A stretch of DNA of 64,000 nucleotides from Chrysemys picta bellii (Eukaryota > Chordata > Testudines > Emydidae), in NCBI RefSeq assembly GCF_011386835.1, contig NC_088800.1:52419439-52483438 (forward strand), given 5' to 3'. Each line of letters starts with the position of its first letter. The stretch's first letter is position 1. The notes under the pieces are model-generated. The model saw only the letters and a list, made by a program, of their open reading frames with translations, ran no database searches and was not told the origin of the DNA. Shown in pieces: positions 33,076-44,545 of the stretch. The position numbers and the translations under genes are program-made.

Positions 33076-33333
33076 TTGTGAAATGCAATGTAGTAGCACA
33101 GAGTTTTTTTTAAGTGCGTCTAAAACCAGTCTGCCTTGTTCTTCATACAATACAGAAAACAATGGACCTCGTGTCACAACATTAATACTTTAAATAAGGT
33201 TTATAAGCTTTCTAAAGGGATCAGGAAACCCAGGAACTGTTTTTACCAAGCAATTGGTCTAGAGGGTTTACTCCTTGAAGTTCTAAATTTCATCTCTTTC
33301 CTTTGTTCATATTGTAATAGCAAATAAACTAAC
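33076..33333 (-). other. Intron 3' of the RAB11FIP3 exon
   Basis: Begins with the donor GTTAGT. No other feature. Confidence 0.6.
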
Positions 33334-33427
33334 CTCCATTTCTGATAGCACTGATTCCCCTATAGAAGTCTTCAAAGCTGATTACTCCAAGTCCACTGGG
33401 GTCTAGATATTTTGTTAGGTCCTTCAC
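33334..33427 (-). CDS. RAB11FIP3: Internal exon of RAB11FIP3 (Rab11 family-interacting protein 3), EF-hand region
   Basis: On the minus strand an intron ends in TTTGTAATTCCAG, a 94-base exon follows, and the next intron starts GTTAGT. The exon enters in phase 0 and gives 31 codons plus one base, with no stop. The protein contains KYLDPSGLGVISFEDF and ends in AIRNG; the leftover G fits a following Asp codon. From memory this matches vertebrate RAB11-FIP3 just after its first EF-hand, apart from a few conservative changes. FIP3 is an effector of Rab11 and Arf6 on recycling endosomes and in cytokinesis. The loop DPSGLGVISFED has Leu at position 5 and Asp at position 12, so it is a degenerate EF-hand, as expected for this family. 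RAB11FIP4 is similar but diverges here. No other exon of the gene was found in the window, so both flanks are taken as long introns. The frame is too short to show in an ordinary ATG-based ORF scan. Confidence 0.85.
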
Positions 33428-36400
33428 CTGGAATTACAAAACCAGCATTATAAATTTCATGGCAAAGCATTTCAAGCACAGTATACTTCACTTATTTGGG
33501 AAGACAGAGACAATCCATCAAAACACCATCTGATTACAAAGACAGCAGATTCAGCCTAATGATAGAAAATGGCAAGGAGTGCTTCTTAATTGAGACAATA
33601 TTAACAAAAAATCCATTTAATGGGGACGCAAGCAGACAATGCCAAGGGGTTAACTGGTATTTAATGAACCATTAAATGGGAGTGAAATTCTAAGTGCCAG
33701 TCTTAATACTGAAGTTGACTGACTAGGAGATACAAAGAGGAAATACAGTGAATATGAGTCAGTACAATATTTTTGTTTCAACTTAAATTTTTTCAATCAG
33801 CACTTTAAAAAAAGAAAGCTTCTCTTAATTGGGACAGGTGCTTAATTCAGACAATGGGATGTCCACCAGGGGGTCCCAATTAAGAGGATTCAACAATAAT
33901 GAACTAATCTGTGCTATGTATTTAGACATAATTGGAAAACCTTTCATGATTAGGCAATGTTTAAAGGGGGCAGGGAGTAGAAAAAAAAACAATCACATCA
34001 GCAGCTTGCAAGGATTAGGAGGCTACTAGTGAATGGGAGACAAGGAGTAATAAGACATTTCTGGCAAACTGGCAATGATTATTTTGGCATTTCAAATAGA
34101 ATAGTTACAATTAGAGGGCAAAACTAAAGTGATTCCTCAGCAGTCCAAACAAAGACTTCAAAAAAAAAAAAAAAAAAAAAAAAAAAAACAGGTGCATCTA
34201 ATTCCCTCAATGGCTGCTACTGAGCCTTCGTTTCAGACAAACAATTACAGAATAGTTCATTCTTAGGATGTGGAAACAATTAACCACTTTTTCCTAGGCT
34301 GCTATTTTAGAAAGTTACCCTTTCAAGTGACATTGAGGCATCTTTATCTATCTTAAAGCCATATACTCTAGTTCTAAAACAAAAAACAAAGCCCAGACAC
34401 TGAATAAAGGCACAAATGGAATTATAGAATTTGTTTCATACTGCTGTACTAAAAAGACTGTCACAGAACTTTCCCAATTCACATTCTCCTTTCCCTCTCC
34501 AACTTTACCATTTATAGGTAAAGCTTGGAGGTAGTTTCCTTATTGACTCTTCCCCCCGGCCAAATCCGTTATGAACACAAACTAATTTCTGATTCCAGTT
34601 GCTCGGAGTTGCATGTTGCTGGAGCTTGGATTATTTCTCTATTTTTGCTTGTACTTGGCAAAAAAGGTGATGAGACACAGCATTTATTTTGAGAAAAACC
34701 TTGCACCTAAAAAGAATCTGAGAACAAGCAAGAACAGGAAAAGCAGGAGTTTGGTGTTTACCAAGCTTAGCAGTGTCCCTTTGAGTTGTCAATGTGTCAT
34801 GAATGTCTCATCATTGTACACCGGTCTGTAGTTATATATCAAAAAGCCACCCACACATGCACTTTAGTGACATGTAATCGAACTTTCCATGGTTCCCTGA
34901 CATTCTCATGCATGATTTCTAACATTTCCAAGAGGGAAAAAATACATCATTGCTTCAGAAAGACTCCACCTACCAAAAACAATTGCTAACATACTATTAA
35001 TGCACAGGAAGTGACAAGCAATAAACCACAAACATTTTAAGGTGTAGGTCTCCTCTGAGTAATAACTTGTGAAACTAAAAACAGTGTGATGTATAGGTTT
35101 GGTTACTCTTATGAATTTTCTGTGTTGGAACACTTTTGCTTTTAAAAGAACTAAGAGCATGCTAGCCAGCAAATTGCTCAGAGAACATAATTACAGGAAG
35201 ATTTACCTTACCCTTAAAAAGAAAGAAAGAAAGAAAGAAAGAAAGACAGAAAGAAGTACAATATTGAAAGAAACAAAAAGTTAAGATATTGCATTTTGAC
35301 ACAACTTGTGCAGATTTACGGATCAAATCCCCATATACGAGACTGAAAAATGTACACTAATTTAAGAATAAATTAATGCCCATTTTCTTCATTTCAAGCT
35401 TATCTTGTTTAGAGAAAACGAAACAAACTGGCAAATAATGGAGTTTTCATCGCAGCAACTCACTTTACAGTCTAAAATCCTGTTTCCAACATAACTCCGG
35501 ACAGTTCTTTAGGGCTGAAGCATCCCTCTCCAAAAATTCATCTTGGGTCTAAGACAACCCAGGGCCAGATCCTCAGCTAGTGTATATTGGCAGAGATCCA
35601 CTGAAATCAATGGAACGAATACTGATTTACATCAACTGAAGCGTTTCACCAAGCATGGAAATGAAGTAAAAACCAATTCTGTCATCTTGCGGGGTTGGGG
35701 AATTGTTTGGTTTTGTTTTAAGTGAGTGGAGGTGGAAAGCTAAAACCACACCACACCACTTTTCCTGTTTTTCAAAAAAAAAGTATTTGTTATTTGTTGG
35801 TATACAGGTAAACTGCTGAACTCACATTTCAGACTTCGATTTTAATCAGAGTCAAATTTCCTGTCAGACTGAAAAAGGTATTTTAAAATAAAATACGCAT
35901 ATGAGAATGTGTATCGGTGCACATAATCTCAAGTAACTGTTCCACCGTGAGCTATAAGGAACTGCAACTATGGCTGGCTTGGCATAGCACAACAGGGCTG
36001 CAATCTAGATTGAGGCCTGTGGGCACTATGCAATATAAAATTATAATTAACATTCAACACAAAGTCTTCACAAGGGTTTAACTGCATGGTTACTGGCAAC
36101 ACTACCAAGTTGATTAAACCACCAGTGCCCAACCCCATAGTGGCACACCCAGCAGATAATCTCCCTCTGCACACAGGCACAGATAGACCTGCTCCTTGGA
36201 AATGCATACCACCAATCCACTGCCATATCACACCAATACTCACACGGTTCACCTTGTGCTGCTCATGCTGCACAAAGTGAACCTAAGACAGCCAGAATGG
36301 CAGCTACAGAATTCCCTTTGTTTTAGGGGAATCTCCACAGGCATGAAGTCGGTAGAGGCAGTTCCATCATCTCGTAGGTGTGAAAAATAAGCCTCCCACA

Positions 36401-36847
36401 ACACCCAGTTCTCCACTGACATCAGATTGCTGAGGATCCTTCCGTGTTAAGTTAATACTGCGGGGGGGGGGGGGGGGGAGGGAAAGAGAGGAGACACAAT
36501 AGGACTTTAAATTGAGCTAGAGCCAGGTAACTGAAAATCAGGGAGCTGGAGCTGGCTCCCTGATGCCACCCACACTCTCAGTCAAGACTCAAACATTAGA
36601 ACAGGGGCATCCCTACAGCTTAGAGAACAGAAGCCAAAGTTTATGTACACATACTCCACGTCAGCAATGAAGGATTGCAAACACACCATTCAGCCTTGTG
36701 GAAACAGACCGTCATCATGGCATATTTTATTACTGTCAAGAGACCCCAAATCCTACGCATCCACACACAAGCTACATTTAGATCCTAAACAGACAGATTC
36801 TCTGCATGCCCTTGCTGAATCTCTACTATGCACACATTCAGATCTCC
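33428..36847 (-). other. Intron 5' of the RAB11FIP3 exon, simple repeats only
   Basis: A 28-base poly-A run ends near 34188, (GAAA)n lies at 35219-35256, and a 17-G tract at 36462-36478. Two mirrored TTAATTGGGAC-like blocks near 33590 and 33830-33890 hint at an old DNA transposon but could not be delimited. Confidence 0.5.
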
Positions 36848-36855
36848 TCTCAGAC

Positions 36856-36978
36856 TAGGGTGACCAGACAGCAAATGTGAAAAATCGGGACAGGGAGTGG
36901 GGGTAATAGGAGCCTATATAAGAAAAAGACCCAAAAACCGGGACTGTCCCTATAAAATTGGGACATCTGGTCACCCTA
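36856..36978. mobile_element. Short hAT MITE, 123 bp
   Basis: Perfect duplication TCTCAGAC (36848-36855, 36979-36986). Ends TAGGGTGACCAGACAGC and GGGACATCTGGTCACCCTA. Confidence 0.95.
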
Positions 36979-37382
36979 TCTCAGACACCTAATGAGAGAG
37001 ACACAGACAGACACCTTGCACAAATGTATACTTGCACACGCCATTGGTTTCCTCTCTCTTGTTCTAAGTTAGTACACATTACTACTACATGTTACACACA
37101 TATTTAAGAAGTTGCACGAAAGAAATACTACGCAATATATTGCTATTTCTATTTCTCAAAAAGGCAGATTTATGGTGAGAACCTGTAGAACTCCTTGCCA
37201 GAGGATGTTGTGAAGGCCAAGACTAACAGAGTTCAAAAAAGAACTAGATAAGTTCATGGAGGATAGGTACATCAATAGTTATTAGCAAGGATGGGCAAGG
37301 ATGGTGTCCCTAGCCTCTGTTTGCCAGAAGCTGGGAATGGGCAACAGGGGATGGATCACTTGATGATTACCTGTTCTATTCA

Positions 37383-37567
37383 CAAAGAGAACAGGAATAC
37401 TTGTGGCACCTTAGAGACTAACAAATTTATTAGAGCATAAGCTTTCGTGGGCTACATCCCACTTCTTCGGATGCATAAGCTGCTCTAATAAATTTATTAG
37501 TCTCTAAGGTGCCACAAGTACTCCTGTTCTCTTTGCGGATACAGATTAACACGGCTGCTACCCTGAA
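37383..37567 (+). mobile_element. Palindromic PLE tail insertion
   Basis: Bounded by ACCTGTTCTATTCA (37369-37382) and ACCTGTTCCATTCA (37568-37581), 14 bases with one mismatch. The left half is an inverted tail piece; the right half is the tail end in plus orientation, finishing at GGCTGCTACCCTGAA. The halves share about 51 inverted bases, so the transcript would fold into a hairpin. Confidence 0.85.
37434..37474 (-). ncRNA. Hammerhead-like motif in the inverted tail half (core changed)
   Basis: CCGAAGA in place of CTGATGA, a five-pair stem GTGGG/CCCAC, GAAA, then GCTTATGCTC, which keeps the U-C cleavage step lacking in the 20-kb copy. Confidence 0.4.
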
Positions 37568-38040
37568 ACCTGTTCCATTCATTCCCTCTGGGGCACCTGG
37601 CATTGGCCACTGTTGAAAGACAGGATACTGGGTTAGATGGACCTTTGGTCTGACCCAGTATGGCCATTCTTATGTGAGCAGTCAATCTTAACTGCATTTC
37701 CTGATGTGTGTGAGCTTAACTATGAATCCATAGCATTGCAGTAGTGTGTATTTTTGCATCAAATAGAGAAATAATAAGCGAGAGCTACAGTTTATAAGTA
37801 GACATGGGGGTGTGGGAGGGGAGGAAATCACATCTTGGACATAAAAATCTAAACAAGATCTTATAAAGCTACTTATGTAGGTATCAGCCATCCATATTAA
37901 CACAAACCGAAAAGAAAAAAAAAGCTTCTCATACTGAATTGATGTTTTGTTTGCTGAAAAGATCAGGATTTATTTTAAAAATCAATCTTCGACTTCAGCA
38001 AGGCCTTTTGACCATCTTTAACTATGTATAAGCATTATGA

Positions 38041-38200
38041 ATCATCACACAGAATCTTAGGACTGCAAGGGATCTCGAGAGGTCTTCTAGTGAATGTCTG
38101 TTAAAAGCATCCTCCTTTTAAAATGCACAATGCTTGAGGTTTAATTACTTGTCAACCAATAACCTGCTTCAGTAATGATTTCTGGAACTACATTACCTTC
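38041..38200 (-). mobile_element. CR1 LINE 3' end fragment
   Basis: Plus strand reads CAGAATCTTAGGACTGCAAG, then GGATCTCGAGAGGTCTTCTA, a reversed CR1-type tail. Confidence 0.5.
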
Positions 38201-39150
38201 ACCCAAGTCCCAAATTTCAACAGACAACAGGAGGTACGGTACACGAAGTTCGAGTTCGGTGTGATTTCAGAATGGCCTGCTATCATTGCTGTTAAACAGC
38301 GTTTTGGGCGGGGGGTGGGGGTGGGTGGGAGAAGGAGAGAGAAAGACTTTCTTCTTTTTTTTAAAAAAAAAAAAACTCTTCAAAGCTATTCTTTTCTCTT
38401 ACTCTAACAGCTGGTCACATCTGAAGTGTTTTGGATGACATATTAAAGGATGCTAAAAAGAGTATTATATTTTTTCCTCGTCATTAATGCAAAATTGCTA
38501 CTTGATTATGCCCCAAACTTGTAAAGAAATTAGGACAAGGAAATATGTCCTTATTTTACTCTTTACACATACAAACTGAATTATTGAGAAACCCTGTCTT
38601 GGGGGCGGGGGAAATCGATGCTGAGATTTGAATAATACACTTGAACATTCAAAGCAGGCCAACTAACAAGCTTAAACTTCCAGGTACACAAATTGCATCC
38701 ATGCTGCAGTATACAAATACTATCTTGGATCAGTGAAAAGGGTTTAGTATTGGAATTATTCCTCCCTCATGTGGAAAAATTCATTCTCTGGTCTCTTCAG
38801 TTATCCAAAAGATATACAAGTACCAAGGTACTACAGGGAGGTATCGGAGATAAAGTTAGGAGGGGGAAATTTTGGTGCTCCTACCAGTAATCTCAGGAAA
38901 AAATATTTATATCTATTATTTATTTAGGGCAGGGGAGGAAATCAAGAAAGAAAAGGGGATGCATTTTGGTGGGATGTTTTAGACACCTACACAGACAACT
39001 TGTTAAGTTTTATGCTATTCTGAATGCAAAATATATGCAGTGGAGGCAGGCCAATCACATGTCTTAGGCTCAAACAGAACACTGAGCCTACAGGAAGCAG
39101 GCAGATGCAAGGGAAGAACCAACAAAACAAACAGCTATCAAGCTATCAAC
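38201..39150. other. Intronic sequence, nothing recognised
   Basis: G-rich stretch near 38307-38330 only. Confidence 0.5.
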
Positions 39151-39181
39151 CCATGTAGTCCTTTTTCAATAGGGAGAACGG

Positions 39182-40070
39182 TTTGAGTTACAGAAAATTC
39201 TATACTTGTTTTCACATGGAGAAAGATACGCTTAGACTGAATCCAGCAGGTGATGGGAACCAACCCACAAAACCACAGCATATAGCTGGACACAATAAAG
39301 AGGGAAAGACAGTGTTGGCTGGAGACATGGACTGGATACTCCTGGAATGGACCACAAAGTGGCGGGGGGGGAGGGAGATAAATGTGTCCAAAACTGACAA
39401 TGACAATTCAATTGTGTGTCAACTTTCGAGGTTTTGAGATAAGATTCAACAGACCAAGGAAACAGACCTGTACAGAAAACACATGTGGATGGCAACTCAG
39501 CCCAACCAGTGGGGGGGGGGGGGGGGGGGGGAGGAGGAGGGAGAAATCAAGCTTACCCACAAATTCTCCTCCAACTGTCCAAAAACGACAGATGATCCTT
39601 GCTGGATATTCAATACTAGAAAAATCTAAAGAACATTCTGCAAGGTAGAGGCAGACAACAGGACTGTGTGCTGCCTTCCCAGAGCCAAGACGCGAGAGGT
39701 CACTCTAAAACTGGATAGGCTTCTGAAGTCAAGGGCAAGGATCGATTGGTGATGGTTTATATCGCACTAATGACACGGCATAGCAGGATAGCTCCCAAAT
39801 AACAGATGATTCTGAGAACTTAGAAGCGTGCTGAAGAAGAATGTCCAAGCAATCTTCTCCAAGATCCTTCCTGTCCCATGAGCAAAAGATGACAAAGCAG
39901 AAGATTCTAGAAATGAACTGCTGGGTGGAGAGGTTTGGTTTTGTGGAATATTGATCCACCTTTTATGGGGAGAAGGGACTGTATGGTTTAGATGTCCTCC
40001 ACCTCACTAGAAGAGGGACCAATCTCCGGGACAGGCTAGCTAGAGTAGTCAGGAGGGGATTAAACTAACA
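39182..40070 (+). pseudogene. CR1 ORF1-type SGNH esterase remnant
   Basis: Broken frames give GKTVLAGDMDWILLEWTT, then DRLVMVYIALMTRHSRI, and LVLWNIDPPFMGRRDCMVW followed by a LHL-like end, the block order of the esterase domain in CR1 ORF1 proteins. A 21-G tract (39511-39531) lies inside. Confidence 0.6.
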
Positions 40071-40199
40071 GCAAAAGGGGAGGGTAAAAAGAAGGAAGAT
40101 ATGAGCACTCAGCACAAAATTAAAATGTTGAGAAGAAAAATCAAAGAACCAAAAAGACTTGGAGAAGGAATTCTTGAATTGCCTATACACGACTGCTAT

Positions 40200-43090
40200 G
40201 AGCCTGGGTAACAAACAGGACAAACTGGAATTTCTCATTTGTGAGCTAGTTGGTATTACTGAAACCTGGTAGGATGATTCGTATGACTGGAATGTTAAAA
40301 CCAATTATTAGAACCTACTTAGAAAGGGTCAAGTGGGCAAAAGGGAAGAGGGGATGGCACTATGTCTAAAACAGAACTACCTATTTCCCAGCCATTGATT
40401 ACTCAGAAGAAAGTGATCTTGAATGCTTACGGATCAACAGAGAAAGCTCACAATGGGGTACTAGTTGGTATTTACTACACCACCAAATCACACTAGGGAA
40501 CAGGATCACTGCTTTCTTACACACTGATTTACAACATGTTAGGGGGAAAAGCTGTGTGATCTCGGGGGACTTCAATTTGAGTGACATATGCTGGAGGTCT
40601 CATGCTGCCAGTACTAATACATCATTTCTAAACACGATAAATGACCATTTTTTAACAGGGGAATTCTATATTAGACCATGTTCTAAGAGATCAAGAGGAA
40701 CTGATCACAGAACTAAGAATTAATGGTAGCCTTGGTACAAGTGATCTTGACTGGATCACATTTATAATGTGCAAACAGAATGAAATCCAGACCAGTAATA
40801 TATATACTTGGTGCTTTAATAGAGCCAATTCTTCAAAGCTCAAAACAATTATGAGCCAAATCAGCTGGGAGGAAGAATTTAATCAGAAAAGTGAGAGTGA
40901 TAATTTGGAATCATTTAAGAATACCTTAGTAGATGCCACAAAAGCCACAATCCCACTAATGAGGAAAAGGGCCTGTGACAAAGTCAGGCTGGACAGCTGT
41001 AAGACAGTGGGGGAAGGCAGGTATATTAGCCTTAGAATGATAAAGGCCCTTTCCCCTATAAGCTGAAAAGAGGTTACACCTTAAATCAACTATGGACACC
41101 CGAGTCCAATTAGGGGCTGCCTGAGACCTTTAAAAACCCCTCCTCTGGTGAGAGAGGAGGGAGAGAGACAAGCTGCTGCAGGGCTAGTGGCATCAGGGAG
41201 AAAGGTCCTCCAGCATGGGAGGCTGCTCTCCTCCCTACAGGGGAAGCTACCTAACTGACTGCCTGTTTAGGGGAAGGACTGGCACATGCTGGGGCCAATA
41301 ACAAGGCCACACACACCCCAGAGAGTGGATAGGAAAAGGTATTCCCCTTGTTTTGTGTCGCAAATTTGTTTCTTTTGTTTGGCAGAGGAGCACCCCTTGG
41401 GCCTGCTCCGAGGCCTTCCTGTAAAATATTGAGAAATAAACCCCAAGTGAGAAAACAAACACCATCCAGAATGGGGCTGATTTACTCCAGGCCCCGCCAC
41501 CACCAAAGGAAGAAGCACTGAGTCTGGCAAAGTGAAGGAGGTACCTTGTTACAGGCCATATTAGTTAGAAAGCCGACTTGGTTTAGAGGGAAAGCAAAGG
41601 CAGCTATAAAAATACAAATTTATTTAAAATAATAATAAAAAAAAATAAAAAAAGGGGGAAGTTGATCATAATGAATACAAATCTGAAGAAAGGAACTGTA
41701 GTAAATCGATAAGGGAAGCAAAGGGACAAGGCAAAAAAATCTGTGGTCAGTGGAGTTAAGGACAATAAGAAGAGGTGGGTATTTTTTGCTTTGTTTTTTT
41801 GTTTCTAATATATTTAAAAAATAAGAGAATCCTGACAATGATATTGGTCCACTACTAGATGAAGTCATAGAATTATCAAAAATAATGCATAAAAGGCAAA
41901 AGTGATCATTATTTATGTTCTGTATTTGCAGAAAAATCAGATGAAGTCACCTCATTGTTTTGCAGACAACTTGCATCCATAAGTTTTAAAAGAGCTGGCT
42001 GAGGAGCTCACTGGACCATTAATGCTAATAAGTCTTAGAGCACTGGGAAAGTTCCTGAAGACTGGAAGAAAGCTTATGTTACGCCAATTTTTAAAGAGGG
42101 TAAACTGGATGACCCGGGTAATTATAGGCCTTTCAGCCTGACATCGAACCTGAGCAAGATAATGGAGCAGTTGAAGAATTAAAGGCGGGTAATGTAATTA
42201 ATGCATATCAACATGGGCTTATGAAAAACCATTCCTGTAAAACTAACTATTTTTTTCTAAGATTATGAGTTTGTTTGATAAAGGTAATGTTGCTGATGTA
42301 ATATTTGACTTGGTGCTGCAAAACATTGTTTATAAAATTAGAATGATATAAAGTTAATATGTCACACATTACATGTATTAAAATATGGCTAACTGATGGC
42401 GAAATCATCATAGAATAGGTGTGTTTCCAGTGAGGTCCTGCAGGGATCAGTTATTGGCCCTATGCTATTTAACATTTTTATCAACGACCTGGAAGAAAAC
42501 ATAAAATCATCATTGATAGAATTTGCAGATGACACAAAAATTGGGAGAAATAAAAAAGGAAAACACAGGTCACTACTGACTTAGAGTTATCTGGATTGCT
42601 TAGTAAACTGGGCAGAAGCAAATTGTGTGTTTTAATATGACTAAATGTAAATGTATAAGTCTAGGACAAAGAATGTAGGCCATAGTACAGGATGGGGGAC
42701 TCTATCCTCGGAAACAGTGACTCTGAAATAAGTTGGGGATCATGGTGGATTATTAGCTGAACATGAACTCTGAGTGAGACACTGGCCAAAAAAGCTAATA
42801 CAACCCTTGGATGCATAAACAGGAGGAATGTTGGGTAGCAGTAGAGAGGTTATTTTACCCCTATATCTGGCACTGGTATGACCACTGCTAGAATCTGGTG
42901 CCCACAATTCAAGAAAGAGGTTGATAAATTGGAGAAGGTTCAGAGAGGAGCCATGAGAACGATTAAACAATTAGAAAATATGCCTCAATCTATTTATCTT
43001 AACAAAGAGAAGGTTAAGAGATGACTTGATTACAGTCTACAAGTACCTATACGGGGAACAAATATTTAATAATGAGATCTCCAAGCTTGC
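40200..43090 (+). pseudogene. CR1 ORF2 remnant: endonuclease and reverse transcriptase
   Basis: Endonuclease pieces: LEFLICELVGITETW, then stop and DDSYDWNV; later ELRINGSLGTSDLDW. RT pieces: ALGKFLKTGRKL in shifting frames (about 42040) and VIGPMLFNIFINDLEENIKS followed by EFADDTKIGR (about 42450-42550), which keeps the ADD active site. One solo LTR sits at 40974-41553. Multiple stops rule out function. Confidence 0.85.
40974..41553 (+). mobile_element. Solo LTR, 580 bp, inside CR1
   Basis: Starts TGTGACAAAG and ends CCTTGTTACA; GGCC repeats on both sides (40970-40973, 41554-41557). A TATA-like TTTAAAAACC lies near 41129 and an AATAAA near 41432. No internal retroelement genes. Confidence 0.8.
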
Positions 43091-43102
43091 ACAGAAAGGT
43101 AT

Positions 43103-44265
43103 TGTGACGGTACCTCCCATAAGGCTTTATAGGAATATGACATAACCGGAATATGTTTTGTGCTACCTGTGCCATGTAACATATCTCCGTAAAGGTTATG
43201 GTCTACTAGATCTGTTCATCCTATTTGTACACATATATCATTCTGTACTTGAGGTTAAGAATATTGGCTGTATACTTGATTTCTAAGTAAGCTTTGTGAG
43301 GCATTTGGTCAGCTTCTTTAGGAAGGAATTCGCAAGGTTAAGTTCCCGATCAGGAAGCACTTGGGGAACAATTGCATCTTGGAATGCTCCAATCCACATA
43401 AGAAGTCTTCCTGGAGACATACAAGATACCATGTGAACAATGGCTTCTGCCTGTAAAGACTGAGTCATACATGGACATGTGACTTGCCCAGGTAACTCCA
43501 GAAATCCATCTTGGAGCTGGACTTTGCATAGGAGTGAGGAAGGGGGTCTCCACCCACAAAAGAAAGTCTATTTAAACCCGTGGTAGACCCCTCCATTTTG
43601 TCTTCAGCTGGCTAAAGAGGGAGCCTCTTCACCCCCCAGGATACTTGGAAGAAACTGGAACAAAGGGATGTGAGTGATTGCTGGACCCAGGCTAAAAGGA
43701 GATTAGTCTGTAAAAGGGAGCATTCTGGAACTGGTGAAGATCTTATCTGTATTCAGTTTGATTAGACATAGATTCGCGCATTTTATTTTGCTTGGTGACT
43801 TACTTTGTTCTGTCTGTTACTACTTGGAACCATTTAAATCCTACTTTCTGTATTTAATAAAATCATTTTTTTACTTATTAATTAACTCAGAGTATGTATT
43901 AATACCTGGGGGAGCAAACAACTGTGCATCTCTCTCTATCAGTGTTATAGAGGGCGAACAATTTATGAGTTTACCCTGCATAAGCTTTATGCAGGGTAAA
44001 ACAGATTTATTTGGGTTTAGACCCCATTGGGAGTTGGGCATCTGAGTGTTAAAGGCAAGCACACTTCTGTGAGTGGTTTTCAGGTAAACCTGCAGCTTTG
44101 GGGTAAGTAATTCAGACCCTGGGTCTTCGTTGGAGCAGACGGGAGTGTCTGGCTCAGCAAGCCAGGGTGCTGAAGTCCTGAGCTGGCAGGGAAAACAGGG
44201 GTAGAAGTAGTCTTGGCACATCAGGTGGCAGCTCCCAGGGGGTTTCTGTGACCCAACCCGTCACA
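43103..44265 (+). mobile_element. Solo LTR, 1163 bp, inside CR1
   Basis: Starts TGTGACGG and ends CCGTCACA; GGTAT repeats on both sides (43098-43102, 44266-44270). TATTTAAA near 43569 and AATAAA at about 43856 fit promoter and polyadenylation sites. A 5-base duplication suits ERV2/ERV3-like elements. A short palindrome TTTACCCTGCATAAGC/GCTTTATGCAGGGTAAA lies at about 43971-44000. Confidence 0.85.
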
Positions 44266-44545
44266 GGTATAACACAATCCAATGTCTGGAAGTTGGTGCT
44301 AGACAAATTCAGATTGGAAATAAGGCATACATTTTTAACAATAAGGGTAATTAACCCTTGGAACAATTTACCAACGGTCATGGTAGATTCTCCATCATTG
44401 ACAATTTTTAAATCAAGACTAGGTTTTCGTAAAAATATATGCCCTAGGAATTATTTTGGGGGAGTACTGTGGCCTGTGTTATACAGGAGGTCAGATAATG
44501 ATCTGAATGGTCCCTTCTGGCCTAAGAATTTCTGGAACGTGTTTC

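Larger units (their letters stand above)
37165..37680 (+). mobile_element. CR1 LINE 3' end, split by a PLE tail
   Basis: GTAGAACTCCTTGCCAGAGG and GAACTAGATAAGTTCATGGA before the insertion; GGGGCACCTGGCATTGGCC, TGGGTTAGATGGACCTTTGG and GACCCAGTATGGCCATTCTT after it, the usual CR1 3' end. Confidence 0.85.
39150..44545 (+). mobile_element. Long CR1 LINE copy interrupted by two solo LTRs
   Basis: Without the LTRs about 3.65 kb of CR1 remains. In order: an esterase-like ORF1 remnant (about 39180-40070), the endonuclease region (40200-40970), RT (41990-42650), RT tail (42740-43090) and the 3' end (44271-44545; TTTTTAAATCAAGACTAGG, then TATACAGGAGGTCAGATAAT and GGTCCCTTCTGGCCTAAG). The copy is not strongly 5'-truncated but is full of stops. 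Confidence 0.85.

Noticed and set aside
33586..33895. Possible old Tigger-like element with TTAATTGGGAC blocks
   Set aside because: The blocks are only loosely mirrored and no TA or 8-base duplication could be fixed.
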